DNA of 64,000 nucleotides from assembly GCA_023052935.1 (NCBI GenBank), contig CM041297.1, positions 93,589,521-93,653,520 of the forward strand, read 5' to 3'. The translations under genes were made by a program, and so were the position numbers. The DNA is from Piezodorus guildinii (taxonomy: Eukaryota; Arthropoda; Insecta; Hemiptera; Pentatomidae). Under the pieces are notes generated by a model. It worked only from the letters and a program-made list of their open reading frames with translations. It did not search any database and was not told the DNA's origin. This document shows, one piece after another, positions 42,321 to 54,264 of this stretch (the stretch's first letter is position 1; each line of letters begins with the position of its first letter).

Positions 42321-43782
42321 CAAAGGTAGTAAATAGTTGTAGGATTCATTATTGTAGGTTTTTCATTTTTAGGTAAATTTTTTTAGTAAATTTATTTAAC
42401 GCTGCCCAACATTGATCGCCTTATCTGAATATTCATAGTCAGTAAAAGTGGATGGATGCATTTCGTGACAATTGTCAAACTCGAGATCATGTTGGTATTG
42501 CTCTAGACTAACCAACGAGCGCATTAAAACATTAAAATCTATTATAAGGAGAGAAGATGGATTCTTTCATATGTTTCTAATGATATAAGAATATATATTG
42601 TTTGAATATTTAACACTTAAGCTTATGTTACTTCAAGATCAGAAGAAACAGATGAAAATTCTGCAGTTTCTCTTTTCCAAACAATCGTTGCTGAAATGGT
42701 TACCGCAATCAGTTCTTGAAGAAATAGGATTGATACCCTCCTGTCACGGAAGAGTGATGAATTAGGTATATCTTTGAAACTCTTAAAGCTGCGTTTAACT
42801 TGCGTTTAATGTTGCAACACACAAAATTTAATGTTTTTATTTATCCAAAATCTTCTTGGATTTCGTCTCGATTTTCATTGTATGTAAAAGTTTCATTGAA
42901 AGTTTCTCGTGGCCCTTTCTTTTTTAACAAGAGTGAAAAGTAGTGTATTTGATGTTCATGTAATATTACATTATTATACATTATTACATTATATACAGTA
43001 CATTCGGAATATTTGTATCGTCGTGTATGGATTGTTTATTGTAATAGTTTTTATATAATAAGATACATAACACCTCAAGAAATAGTATACTTTAATCCAT
43101 ACTGTGGGGTCCAGTTTTCTAAGGGTCAACGCCCAAGATGGGTGAATCAGCACTGAAACATCCACACCAGCAGATGACACACGTACTGTAATTTTAAAAG
43201 GAAACTTAATAGCTAACACAACATTTCAAAAGTTAAAACTTTTGAGAAGGTAATCTCTCTTTAACATTTAATAGTAAAAAATTAAAATTTCACTTTTGAG
43301 TTTGTTTAGAAATCAACTTTTATGCTCATTCTTACTAGACCTCAATGGTAATTATATTTTTATTCTACTTCAAATACAAATTCCGTTCGATATTAAAAAC
43401 TTGAATGCACGATTATGTACCTTGTGGTACTTTTAAAAATCTTAAAATAGTTTGTTGGTAGACATTTGGATGAATTTCAAACAATTACAAAATTATATAA
43501 CACTTTGCATGGGCATGTCTATGTGATGATTGAATTTCAGAGTAATTATCACACTGTTGAGATATAATACGTGAAATGGAAAACCTGTTTTGGTTAGATC
43601 TTAAGGATACCATCATATTTCAGGAGTGACTACGAAATAATTAATTTATTTGCATAATTGGAACCTGGATATCCATAAAAGATCCTTAATTATACTAAAA
43701 AATATGCATTTGAAAAGTTAAAATATGAAAACATGTTATGAAAAAAGGATAACCCTCACATCTGAGTAAGATCACATCTGCT
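42321..43782. other. No recognised gene
   Basis: AT-rich. On the minus strand a reasonable acceptor ('cttttaaaattacag') at 43196 is followed by a short open stretch (RVSSAGVDVSVLIHPSWALT), but no convincing donor follows, so no exon is called. Confidence 0.35.
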
Positions 43783-44180
43783 GAAATGAGATTCCTCAAA
43801 AGAATAGAAGGAAAGACAAGGAGGGATTGCATCAGGAATGAGAGAGTACGAGAGCATTTGGGTGTCAGATCAGTCTGTGACGTGCTGGAACAAAGACAAC
43901 TTAAATGGTATGGGCATGTCTGTGGACGACACCCAAAAAGCCAAGTGGTACTTGGAAGCCAGAACGGAAGGCAGACGACCTCGTGGCAGACCCAGATCTA
44001 TATACATAGATTAAATAGATTATACAATGACTATATTGGAAAACTTGGAGCAGCGAGAGGACGTACCATCCCGGAGATGAGAAGGCTTGCCAGGAACAGA
44101 AACCAGTGGGCTCAATGGACAGAGACTGCAACTCCACGTTTAACGGTACACAGGATTTAGAGGAAGAAGAAGAAGTTATG
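43783..44180 (+). pseudogene. LINE ORF2 C-terminal fragment
   Basis: Open for 124 codons: MRFLKRIEGKTRRDCIRNER, VREHLGVRSVCDVLEQRQLK, WYGHV, then (frame-shifted) the Arg/Gly-Pro-rich block and IPEMRRLARNRNQWAQWTET. 'MRFLRRIEGKTRRDRIRN...LRWYGHV' is the familiar tail of insect endonuclease/reverse-transcriptase LINEs. A frameshift near 43945 breaks the 'RGRP' block. It ends with (GAA)n at 44162-44174. Confidence 0.78.
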
Positions 44181-44274
44181 AAAAAATATTAAAACTTAAG
44201 TCCATTCAGTAAAAAATACTTTATATTACAAAATACGTAAAATGTGAAATATAATGAATAATGAATGAACCCAA

Positions 44275-44890
44275 CAGGCGTAGGAGGTGCTGACTCCACC
44301 CTATAAAATTCACTGAGAAACGCGACTGTGTAGACGCCTCACTCACGAGCATCTCATAGCACGAAAGGATTCACTTCGATGTCAGCTGTGTAAAGTGACA
44401 TTCACAGTAAGTCATATTTTCGAAGAGTTCCTTCGTTACAGAAGGGAATTTTTAAAATGTGGCGTACTACACAGAGTCTCTGAAGCATTAAGCGATAGTG
44501 ATCGGGCCGTCGACGGTGTCATTCAGTTGGTGAAGAACATTCGTTTGTATCAGCCTATTTAACACATTCAAATTATTTTACGCACTTTTTGATATTACTC
44601 ACAGTTTCCACTTTTGTTATGTTTACAGTTCCTATTAAATCATTATGTTTATTGTTTCTATTATTCTGCTTTAGTTTTATTGATTTTGTCCTTTTAGAAT
44701 GGATTTCGTACTTACCTCTCAGAAAACCGGATATATAATTATTATTTTATTTTTTCTCATCATAGGTGAGTTAATCGTCTTCTGAAGATGTTTTGGGGGA
44801 TAATAACCGCTCGCAGTTTTTTCCCCTTAAAGCTAAAAAAAACGCGAGTGTATTCTCCCAGTAGATTAGTCGCGCCACCTGAAAAAACAC
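44275..44890 (+). pseudogene. RNase H-type LINE, terminal fragment and 3' UTR
   Basis: Reads SHEHLIARKDSLRCQLCKVT, FTVSHIFEEFLRYRREF then a 34-residue end VIQLVKNIRLYQPI and stop. The CxxC...H...(C/F) block parallels that at 14900-14960, so this is a relative of the RNase H LINE. The 3' UTR includes 'ctgaagatgttttgggggat' and ends with a SINE-C-like 'agtcgcgccacctgaaaaaa' at 44869-44888, directly touching a family R copy. Confidence 0.65.
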
Positions 44891-45724
44891 ACGACTTTCA
44901 CTTACCTCCGTTTTTAAACTCGATTAAAGAATTTTAAAGTACAGTAAGAGATAAAGAATTAATTAAATGGAATTTCTATAGAAACATATGTTTTATTAAA
45001 AAATATATTACATTATTATCTAAAATAATCAGTTAGTTTTATCGGCTTTTTATCACTCTCTATTCACTTTTTTACTTTCCAACGGTATATCATACATGTA
45101 TATTACTGCTCTTATGTTCAAAAATGAAAAATTGCATTAAAAAAATATTTTTTCTGTTTTCTCCTTTAGTTAAGTATCAAATTTATTCAATTTATATATT
45201 TACCTGTTTTTTATCAGCGTTAACAAGATAATATAGTTATTTTTATTTAATCTAAAAGATTAAAGGTACTTTAGGGGAAGAAAATTTAAAATATCGGTAT
45301 TTAAGCCCTGTCAGACCATTTTAATCAGAATGGTACAAATACCCCTACATGATATTAAGGCCCATTAAACTATACATCGATATAGCGAGTTTAATCAAAA
45401 TCGTCCGAACCGTTTTCGAGAAAACCGAAAAAAGGTGCAAAATGCATGCTATAAAGTGCCTCTTCTGGTAAGCTCATTTTCATGAAAAAAGTTTTGTTAC
45501 GTCTCGGGCGTTTAGTTGTCTTAAATATGAAATTTCAATTTCATAGGACTTACCGTTTCCGCCCGGGAGTTACCACACACACACACACACACACCTTTTT
45601 GCGGGACTTGGCTATTTGGACTCAGGGGACCCTAAAACGTGTATTTCCGTTGAAAACTGGAATTCGAAAATGTTCACGATCGCAATACTTCCCCTTACTA
45701 TATATAGTAAGTGAAAGTAAAAAG
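44887..45724 (+). repeat. Repeat family R copy
   Basis: Starts within the 5' block ('acacacgactttcacttacc'), ends 'tagtaagtgaaagtaaaaag'. (CA)n of about 10 units at 45574-45593. The shared open frame (45482-45733) is present. Confidence 0.82.
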
Positions 45725-46783
45725 AACGAATAAACCTGGACCTCTACATTCGTAAAGAGGTCTTAGCTTCAGTACTTATAAAGATACACACTGTTTTAAA
45801 CTAAAATATCTGATTACCAAGCCTCACAAAAAAACAGTCTCAAAAAATAAAAGTCCAAGAAACACTAAATTTTTAAAAACAAATTATAAAGTACATGCAC
45901 GGGATGGTAAAACTACTTTTACACCAAAATCGACGAACTACGAGATTATAGAAAGAATTATAGAGGCTATATAGAGACGAACTTTTAAGATCCACTTAAT
46001 ATCATACAGTTTTCACCTTATCAAAATACTAATGGAGAAGAAAAACGCATAAACTTAAGTGCTTGTTATAGATAATTTTTATATTTATTTACATTTTTTA
46101 ATCATAATTTTTTTATTCACACCTGTCATGCAGTTGACAATTAGTGAATGGAATGGGTTAAGGGTTTGATCTCGTGACATGGTGAAGTATGATGAATCGA
46201 GAAATACCCAGTAATATCTCTTTTGTTATATTATTTTATCTAAATTAAATGTTTCCATCAAAACTTAATATATCCATATTAAAACCAGCATAATTTTTTT
46301 CTTCCATTATCTTTTTATTATCATTACTATACAATTCGTCAAATATAGTCAACGTTTCGGTGCTTTTTCCCCATTATCAAGACTAAAAAGTTTTTAAAAA
46401 CATTTTACTTTTAGTTATATTTATTTTAAAAAAATTGTTCATAATATACAATTAAATACAAATTACCTTTTGTATTGATACAAATTATTTCCTTTAGCTA
46501 ACTGCTTCATCCACATATAAAAGTTGACTATTCGCTCACTGTTATATTTTGTTTTTACTATTGCAAACTTTGTAAATTATCGAATTTTTTTTAACGTATT
46601 TATTAATTGTTTTCTGTTAATTGTGGTATTAAGTTATTTTTCTGTACGTACTTTTTTCATTTAGTAGGTCTGTAATTTTATTCTCATACTCTTTTTTATA
46701 TAATATTGCTAGTTTTTTAGTTGTATTTGATTTTATTACGATGATATCTTTATTTGTATTTAAAGTTTACATCAAAACTTTTT
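45725..46783. other. No gene; one CGAAACGT-type motif
   Basis: AT-rich. The only notable site is at 46350-46383 (minus), 'cttgataatgggga ... caccgaaacgttga', followed on that strand by 'aagataatggaagaaa', a distant family Z-like element end. Confidence 0.4.
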
Positions 46784-47579
46784 TTACTTTCACTTACTAT
46801 ATATAGTAAGGGGAAGTATTGCGATCGTGAAAATTTTCGAATTCCAGTTTTCAACGGAAATACACGTTTTAGGGTCCCCTGAGTCCAAATAACCAAGTCC
46901 CGAAAAAAGGTCTGTGTGTGTGTCTGTGTGTGTGGTAACTCCCGGGCGGAAACGGTAAGTCCTATGAAACTGAAATTTCATATTTAAGACATCTATACGC
47001 CCGAGACGTGACAAAACTTTTTTCATCAAAATGAGCCTACCAGAAGAGGCACTTTAAACAATGCATTTTGCACCTTTTTTCGATTTTCTCGAAAACGGTT
47101 CCGACGATTTTGATTAAACTCGCTATATCGATGTAAAATTTAATGGGCTTTAATATCATGTAGGTTTTATTTAGATAAAAATGGTCTGACAGAGCTTAAA
47201 TGCCGATATTTTAAATTTTCTTCCCCTAAAGTACCTTTAATTTTGTAGATTCAATAATAATAACTAGATTATCTTGTTAACGCTGATGAAAAACTGGTAA
47301 ATATATACATTGAATAAATTAGATACCCAACTAAAGGAGAAAACAGAAAAAATATTTTTTTAATGCAATTTTTCGTTTTTGAACATAAGAGCAGTAATAT
47401 ACATGTATGATATACCGTTGGAAAGCTAAAGATTTTAGAAATATTAACATCTCATACACAAGCTTTTAAAAATTAATAGAGAGTGATGAAATGAACATAA
47501 CACTAACTGATTATTTTAGATAATAATATAATAGATTTTTTAATCAAACACATGTTTCTATAGAAATTTAATTTAATTT
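46784..47579 (-). repeat. Repeat family R, truncated copy of a head-to-tail pair
   Basis: Starts at 'ACTTTCACTTACTATATATA'. GT tract at 46914-46932. It lacks the last 120 or so bases of the family and passes directly into the next copy. Confidence 0.85.
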
Positions 47580-48492
47580 ATTACTTTCACTTACTATATA
47601 TAGTAAGGGGAAGTATTGCGATCGTGAAAATTTTCGAATTCCAGTTTTCAACGGAAATACACGTTTTAGGGTCCCCTGAGTCCAAATAACCAAGTCCCGA
47701 AAAAAAGGTCTGTGTGTGTGTGTGTGTGTGTGTGTGGTAACTCCCGGGCGGAAACGGTAAGTCCTATGAAACTGAAATTTCATATTTAAGACATCTATAC
47801 GCCGAGACGTGACAAAACTTTTTTCATCAAAATGAGCCTACCAGAAGAGGCACTTTTAACCATGCATTTTGCACCATTTGTCGATTTTCTCAAAAACGGT
47901 TTTCCGACGATTTTGATTAAACTCGCTATATCGATGTAAAATTTAATGGGCTTTAATATCATGTAGGTTTTATTTAGATAAAAATGGTCTGACAGGGCTT
48001 AAATGCCGATATTTTAAATTTTCTTCCCCTAAAGTACCTTTAATTTTGTAGATTCAATAATAATAACTAGATTATCTTGTTAACGCTGATGAATAAAAAC
48101 TGGTAAATATATAAATTGAATAAATTCGATACCCAACTAAAGGAGAAAACAGAAAAAATATTTTTTTAATGCAATTTTTCGTTTTTGAACATAAGAGCAG
48201 TAATATACATGTATAATATACCGTTGAAAAGCTAAAGATTTTAGAAATATTATCACCTCATACACAAGCTTTTAAAAGTTAATAGAGAGTGATGAAATGA
48301 ACATAACACTAACTGATTATTTTAGATAATAATATAATAGATTTTTGAATCAAACACATGTTTCTATAGAAATTTAATTTAATTAATTCCTTAATAATTT
48401 CACGCATTTTTATCTCTAACTGTATATGAAAATTCTTTTATTGATTTTAAAAACGGAGGTAAGTGAAAGTCGTGTGTTGCCCGCACCAGATT
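47580..48492 (-). repeat. Repeat family R, full copy of a head-to-tail pair
   Basis: Full-length, from 'ttACTTTCACTTAC' to 'gtgaaagtcgtgtgttgccc' and 'gcaccaga'. GT tract of about 13 units at 47711-47736. Nearly identical to the preceding copy over the shared part. Confidence 0.87.
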
Positions 48493-48787
48493 TTTTATTT
48501 TTTTTGCCTCTACCCCGAAGGGTCATTGGCATGTTTTGAAAATTACACTCTATTATAATATTTAGTTTCTTTGAGGAACTTGAACAGTTTCATAGCTGAT
48601 TCCTCTTTGTCCTCTAAAAGTTTCGCTATAGTCTCCGGTAAGTTTAATTTACATCTACTTGTTTCAAATAGGGTACACTCCAGTAGGACAAGTTTCACTG
48701 ATTGTAACGTATTGTTGCAATGACTTTAATTTAGAGATATATTTTAAGAGCAAGTATTCCCTGCGCATTACATCAAAACTTAATATA
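48493..48787. other. No recognised gene
   Basis: Short unremarkable spacer between family R and the palindromic element. Confidence 0.35.
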
Positions 48788-48935
48788 AGGGGTACTCACT
48801 ACGTTTGCTATAGCATGCTATTTGTGTTATTTTGCTAAACCCGTCGAGTTTACTACAGTTATTTCCTGTATAAAATTGATGGGTTTAGCACAATAGCACA
48901 AATAGCATGCTATAGCAAACGTAGTGAGTACCCCT
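48788..48935. mobile_element. 148-bp palindromic MITE-like element
   Basis: The first about 57 bases (AGGGGTACTCACTACGTTTG, CTATAGCATGCTATTTGTG, then 'ttattttgctaaaccc') are repeated inverted at the other end with only one or two differences. A loop of about 35 bases separates them. No second copy is in the window and the target duplication is not clear (flanks 'aatata' and 'attatt'). Confidence 0.8.
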
Positions 48936-49428
48936 ATTATTCTTTTTTCAACTTTAACTTCTTCGCACGAAAAAGGTTATTTAATCATAAGCTGCAAACA
49001 AATAATACAATCATGTATAATACCGATTAGGCTAATATTGATAATGAATGAATGATAGATGACATATTAAAGTAACTATCATACTTCTCCTAGCTTGTTC
49101 GCGCCAATCACTCTCTCCTCTTTCACTAGTTAGTGTCAAATACTAGCAGCGTCATCTTCTAATGAGTCATGCACATCGGCCACACATTTATCTTACCTGA
49201 CGTTTCACAACAGAAAGTTTTCCTAAATGTCACACGGATTTTTTTCTTAATTAGAAGTATGACAGGTATTTGGATAGAAAGCTGAACAAACTAATAACAC
49301 AAAAAGTAGAAAATAAATGATACAGTATTTCATTAAAAAAAGGAAGGTTTAGAAGATTCGAAAGTGCCGATTATCTTTTATTATCCATGAGAGCGATCAC
49401 AGCTTTGTTCGATGCTAAGCCATCATAT
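48936..49428. other. No recognised gene
   Basis: AT-rich spacer. Confidence 0.35.
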
Positions 49429-49444
49429 AAACCTAAATCGTTTC

Positions 49445-49721
49445 GGGATCACTTGTAGCTGGGTGGTTAGCATAATAGCCTCCTATGCCAAAGGTCACGG
49501 GTTTAAACCCGCAGGTGGTCCTAGGATTTTTTAATGGTGGTAAAAATCCTTAGTTATGCCGTTCTTCGGAGGGGACGTTAAAAGGTGGTCCCGAGCCTGT
49601 GCGATGTCAGGTACTCGTTAATCCCTATCCTAATAAAACCTGGATGGGCAAAATTTATGACTCCCACTGTAGCATCGTCCGCTTTGCCATAGTAGCATAA
49701 AGTGACGTTAAATAAATAAAC
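49445..49721 (+). mobile_element. SINE-A, complete copy
   Basis: The tRNA-like head GGGATCACTTGTAGCTGGGT closes with 'ggtggtcct'. A-box-like TAGCTGGGTGG and B-box-like GGGTTTAAACCC are followed by the body and 3' end 'gacgttaaataaataaac'. It is flanked by an imperfect 16-bp duplication (49429-49444 and 49722-49737, 'aaacct..' / '..tcgtt.c'). Confidence 0.87.
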
Positions 49722-49829
49722 AAACCTGCTTCGTTACAATTAATGGCGGGTCTTGTGTTCTGTACATGTTGGGATGTCCGGAAAATATGTCAACAAATTA
49801 ATTTAATGTTTTTTTAATGATAATAATTT

Positions 49830-50130
49830 ATTAAAGGTGGTCCAGGTATCTGAAAAATGATAATCCGCAGGAGAGCGATCCGGAGAGCAGGGCGGATGTG
49901 GCAGTTTCGAATCCAAGCTACAACGGTTTTTGTCATGCATCAAAATAACCCCTTACGAATGGCCAAAGCTGCTTTCATTATTGCCAACTTCTGCTGGATT
50001 GCTTTAATTTGGTTACAATAAGAATCTGCATTGATGATTTTTCCACAATTTAAGGTGCTGTAGTGCAGAGGTTTCCAACAGGTTGCAGACGATGTCCAGG
50101 GGGTCGGCGCAATAAATTGAGAAATCATTT
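49830..50130 (-). pseudogene. Mariner-like transposase fragment
   Basis: The minus strand reads INADSYCNQIKAIQQKLAIM then KAALAIRKGL, and after a frameshift MHDKNRCSLDSKLPHPPCSP followed by DRSPADYHFSDTW. These correspond to the INSDLYCQQL, HHDNARPH and HPPYSPDLAPSDYHLF blocks of mariner transposases, which carry the second and third catalytic acidic residues. The D of the HDN block is kept but Asn has changed to Lys. The N-terminal DNA-binding half and both terminal inverted repeats are absent. Dead remnant. Confidence 0.82.
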
Positions 50131-50274
50131 AAAATTACTTTAACGTAAAATTTTTGTGAGGCCTTGGCTTGTAAAAATAATGACAAATGTACACTAACAA
50201 AATAAACATTATGTGTGATGTATAACATGAACCATAAAAAAGACCCGCCGGAAAACGTTGGTTTCCCAATACAC

Positions 50275-50545
50275 TTGTGAGCGCGTGTTGCCAAGCAACC
50301 AGATGACCAGTAACTTGTCATAAAAGAATGACGAGTTGGCGTCTCGGTGCCTGGGGATTTTTAAATCTCCCGACCTCCCCTTCTGGCCCGATAACAAAAG
50401 AAAAAGAAGTTTTTCCAATAAATAGTTTATACTACAGTCTAGTAGTCAGTAAGACAGTCTTCAATATCCAAAATAACGGATTGAGATCCGGCATACAGCC
50501 CTGGGATTTTTTAATAGGAGTACAAATTCCTCAGTTATTTGGTTG
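50275..50545 (+). repeat. SINE-D copy, diverged
   Basis: 'gagcgcgtgttgccaagcaa' through 'gcctggggatttttaaatct' and 'ccctt.tggcccg' parallel the SINE-D copy at 56597. The later 'ctgggattttttaataggag' resembles the central part of SINE-A, suggesting a shared module. Confidence 0.6.
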
Positions 50546-51405
50546 GCTGGTCATTTTATATTATTTATATGTTATATAAAAATATAATTTTGAAATATTC
50601 TTATATATTTATTTGTATATTCATATACATAATTTTATTTTTGAACTTTGAGAATAAATCTCTTGTTTATTATTTTATTGCAGCATGCACTATTAATCTT
50701 TTTAATTCACTTATTGTTATTACGAATGACAATTATTTCTTTTTAACGACGATTAAAATATATAAATATTATGGAAACACAAATATGTAAGAAAAGGAAC
50801 TGCTTGTAACGCAAGGTTTTTATTGTTAGTAACGAAAAATGTAAATTAGATGTAAACGAAAAAACATTATTACAAAATATACAAGGATACAGATAATAAG
50901 TTTATTAAATGTATGTAAATCTGATATAATTTTTAAAATTAACAAAAAATATCAAAATGTAATTGGAAGAATCATGGATGAATAATTTTTCTTGAAATTG
51001 TATAAAAATGCCCTTGTCAAATAATTCAATTTTTTTGTAAAACCTTTTAAGCTTCCTGAATGTAATGTATGGGTTCTCGTTAGAATATTAATGTCCGAAA
51101 CATCTGAAAATTGTTTAGATTTGACACAAAACCTCCTCTTACTCATTTTCGTGTAATTTTATACGTAATTAGAATGGTAATCTGTACCACAAGGAATAAC
51201 ATTTGGTAGTAAAATAACTTAGATTTATGATGTGGACTCTTGGACGATATTGTCTAAGCTGAAAAAGAATATGTATGGAATATAACGAATATAATATAAA
51301 TTTTATGTATTTGGATCAGGATGTATGGAGAAAAGAAGATACTAAGATAAATTTAAACATAAGGGATATACCATGACTGGAAAACACGATAAAATCTATA
51401 AAAAA
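50546..51405. other. No recognised gene
   Basis: AT-rich; no supported coding region. Confidence 0.35.
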
Positions 51406-52307
51406 AATCTGGTGCGGCCAACACACGACTTTCACTTACCTCGATTTTTAAAATCAATGAAAGAATTTTCAAATACAGTTAGAGATAAAAATACGTGAAA
51501 CTATTAAGGAATTAATCAAATTGAATTTATATAGAAACATGTGTTTTATTAAAAAATCTATTATATTATTATCTAAAATAATCAGTTAGTTTTATCTTCA
51601 CTCATCACTAAGAAGCTATTAACTTCTAAAAGCTTGTGTATGAGATGAATTTTTTTCTAAAATCTTTAGCTTTCCAACGGTATATCATACATGTATATTA
51701 CTGTTCTTATGTTCAAAAACGAAAAATTGCATTTAAAAAATATTTTTTCTGTTTTCTCCTTTAGTTGGGTATCGAATTTATTCAATTTATATATTTACCT
51801 GTTTTTCATCAGCGTTAACAAGATAATCTAGTTATTATTATTGAATCTACAAAATTAAAGGTACTTTAGAAGAAGAAAATTTAAAATATCAGCATTTAAG
51901 CCTTGTCAGACCATATTCATCCAAATAAAACCTACATAATATTAAAGCCCATTAAATTTTATATCGATATAGCGAGTTTAATCAAAATCGTCGGAACCGT
52001 TTTCGAGAAAATCGAAAAAAAAAAGCGAAATGCATGGTATAAAGTGCCTCTTCTGGTAAGCTCATTTTGATGAAAAAAGTTTTGTCACATCTCGGGCGTA
52101 TAGTTGTCTTAAACATGAAATTTCAGTTTCATTGGACTTACCGTTTCCGCCCGGGAGTTACCACACACACACAGACCTTTTTGCGGGACTTGGTTATTTG
52201 GACTCAGGGGACCCTAAAACGTGTATTTCCGTTGAAAACTGGAATTCGAAAATTTTCACGATCGCAATACTTCCCCTTACTATATATAGTAAGTGAAAGT
52301 AAAAAAA
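51406..52307 (+). repeat. Repeat family R, full-length copy
   Basis: Starts 'aatctggtgcggccaacaca', ends 'tagtaagtgaaagtaaaaaa'. Shortest CA tract of the set (about 6 units, 52163-52174). The shared open frame (52067-52312, 81 codons) is intact. Confidence 0.87.
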
Positions 52308-53089
52308 GTTAAGGATGATCATACTTGAAACAGTCCAGTTGTTATCTGTCCAACATTATGTCTAGTTCTAAAAAAATTACAATATAACAGTTACATTCTA
52401 CAAAACTGCTTTTTACAAACATGGAAAACGGCCTTAGAATATTTGAAACCAATAAAGAGCGAGTCAACAGCAAACGTTGACATGAACTGTTAGCTTTATC
52501 GGCTTGAAACCTTCAAATTCGAAACGGCTTATTGTTATTATGCATGTTTTAGAATGTTCATATAAGGATACCTATGTTTTTTACGAGAGAAAACGAAGAC
52601 GTAACAATATACATTAAACTAGAAAGATCCTTATCTTGAAACAATGCCCACATGTTCTCCAGCTAACTAACAAGATATAGACAAGAAAGTAACTATTTGC
52701 TTCCTAGTTGTCGGGCAAGACAGTCAGAACAACAACTTTCAATTCCCTAAGGCAGAGCTGTTCTTGTTTATGTTTCAAGAATAACATTTATTTTTTCATA
52801 AATATACAGTTCTAGATATAGATATAACAGACGGATAGCGGTTTTTTAAGATTTTAAGCTCTTCCGCTTGCCCATAAGAAAGCGGAACACACTATTGTTT
52901 TATATTACGTACACTTTATGCTCTACAACTCTAAATAATTTAAGTCATTTCGTTTTGAAAATAAGTAATAAACAGATGTTTATTGGTGTCAGGTATAATT
53001 GATCAAAGGTAAAATTCTCGAATGGCAGAATAAGGATATTAATGTTACCCCGAATAACATAACAACCGCGATTTGTTTCTTGAGAGATT
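52308..53089. other. No recognised gene
   Basis: No repeat match and no supported open frame. Confidence 0.35.
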
Positions 53090-53318
53090 TTGTGGGAGTC
53101 CTATATTTTGCCTTAGAGGATTTTATTAAGATACTGATTTTTAAAGAGTACCTGACATCGCACAGGCTCGGGCTCACCTTATAACGTCCCCTCCGAAGAA
53201 GGGGGTAACTAAGGATTTTTTACCCCCATTAAAAAATCCTAGGAGCACCTGCGGGTTTAAACCCGAGAGCTTTGGCATAGGAGGCTGTTATGCTAGCCAC
53301 CCAGCTACAAGTGATCCC
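53090..53318 (-). repeat. SINE-A, 3'-truncated copy
   Basis: Minus-strand copy with the complete tRNA-like head ('gggatcacttgtagctgggt' reads inward from 53318), body, and diverged 3' part to 'gtgggagtcctatattttg'. The last bases of the 3' end and tail are missing. Confidence 0.83.
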
Positions 53319-53759
53319 GAAATTGAGAGATTTTTATAATAACGTTATAAATTACATGTCCAGACTTGTAGGCTCTTTCCTTCTTACATAGACCATCTTA
53401 CGTAGCTCTATTCACTCTCTAAATATAAGATTTCAACCTATTGATTTGCATATTTTCTCTTATAAAACCGCTCCCGCCAGCAAACCATGCGTTATTTTTC
53501 ATATCTGTTTTTGGAATTATTTACAAGCCACAAGCCGGCACCTCCAGATTGTGCTTATAATAACTTTTATTTCTTTATCTACTTCTTAACTAAAGCATTC
53601 AATTGAACAATATGTATTTTTGTACTAATAATATTATTACCGGATATCGAACAAGCGCGGTTTTGTAAGTAGTGTATTAATTCCGTCTGGTTCAAGGTGC
53701 AGTCAAATCAAACTTGTCTATTTAACTGTTATTTATCAATGCTAACAAGATGATGTGCC
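53319..53759. other. No recognised gene
   Basis: A TATA-like 'cttataaaaccgctcccgcc' lies at 53458-53477, but no initiator or gene follows. Confidence 0.35.
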
Positions 53760-54195
53760 TAATTTGTTGAGGAAGAAAATACAAAAATAAGCCATTTCAG
53801 CCCTACCAGACTATTTCAATTAGAATGAAACCTACATCATACTAAAGCCCATTCAATAAAATTGTTAGAGCCGTGTTTTATAAAACCGTAAAAAGGTACA
53901 AAATGGAAGGTATAAAGTGGCTCTTCTGGTTAGTTGGTTTTGACGAAAAAGTTTATGTAACATCTCGGGTTTACAGTTGTCTTAAATATATAATTCAGTT
54001 TCATACAGTATTCGTTTTTTGCAATTGACTTACCATACGCACCCAAACACACAGAGACATTTTAGCGAGACTTGGTCATTTGGAGTCAGGAGACCCTAAA
54101 ACGTGTATTTTCGTTGAAAACTGGAATTCGAAAATTTTCACGATCGCAATACTTTCCCTTACTAATATTTGATATATAGGTAAGTGAAAGTAAAA
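53760..54195 (+). repeat. Repeat family R, old 3' fragment
   Basis: Diverged match to the last half of family R, ending 'taggtaagtgaaagtaaaaa'. The CA tract is reduced to 'acacacag'. The terminal 'ggtaagtgaaagta' occurs again at 54250-54264, about 70 bases further on. Confidence 0.7.
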
Positions 54196-54264
54196 ATTAA
54201 AACATTCAAACTTCTTTGTTACATCTGAAGACTCTACCCAGGCCACGATAAGGTAAGTGAAAGT

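Noticed and set aside
43095..43196. Minus-strand exon after 'cttttaaaattacag'
   Set aside because: Acceptor is good and about 30 codons are open, but only weak donors (GTATAC, GTGTTA) follow and nothing supports the peptide.
50060..50330. hAT-type element starting 'cagaggtttccaacaggttg'
   Set aside because: One end resembles hAT termini, but no matching inverted end or 8-bp duplication could be found.
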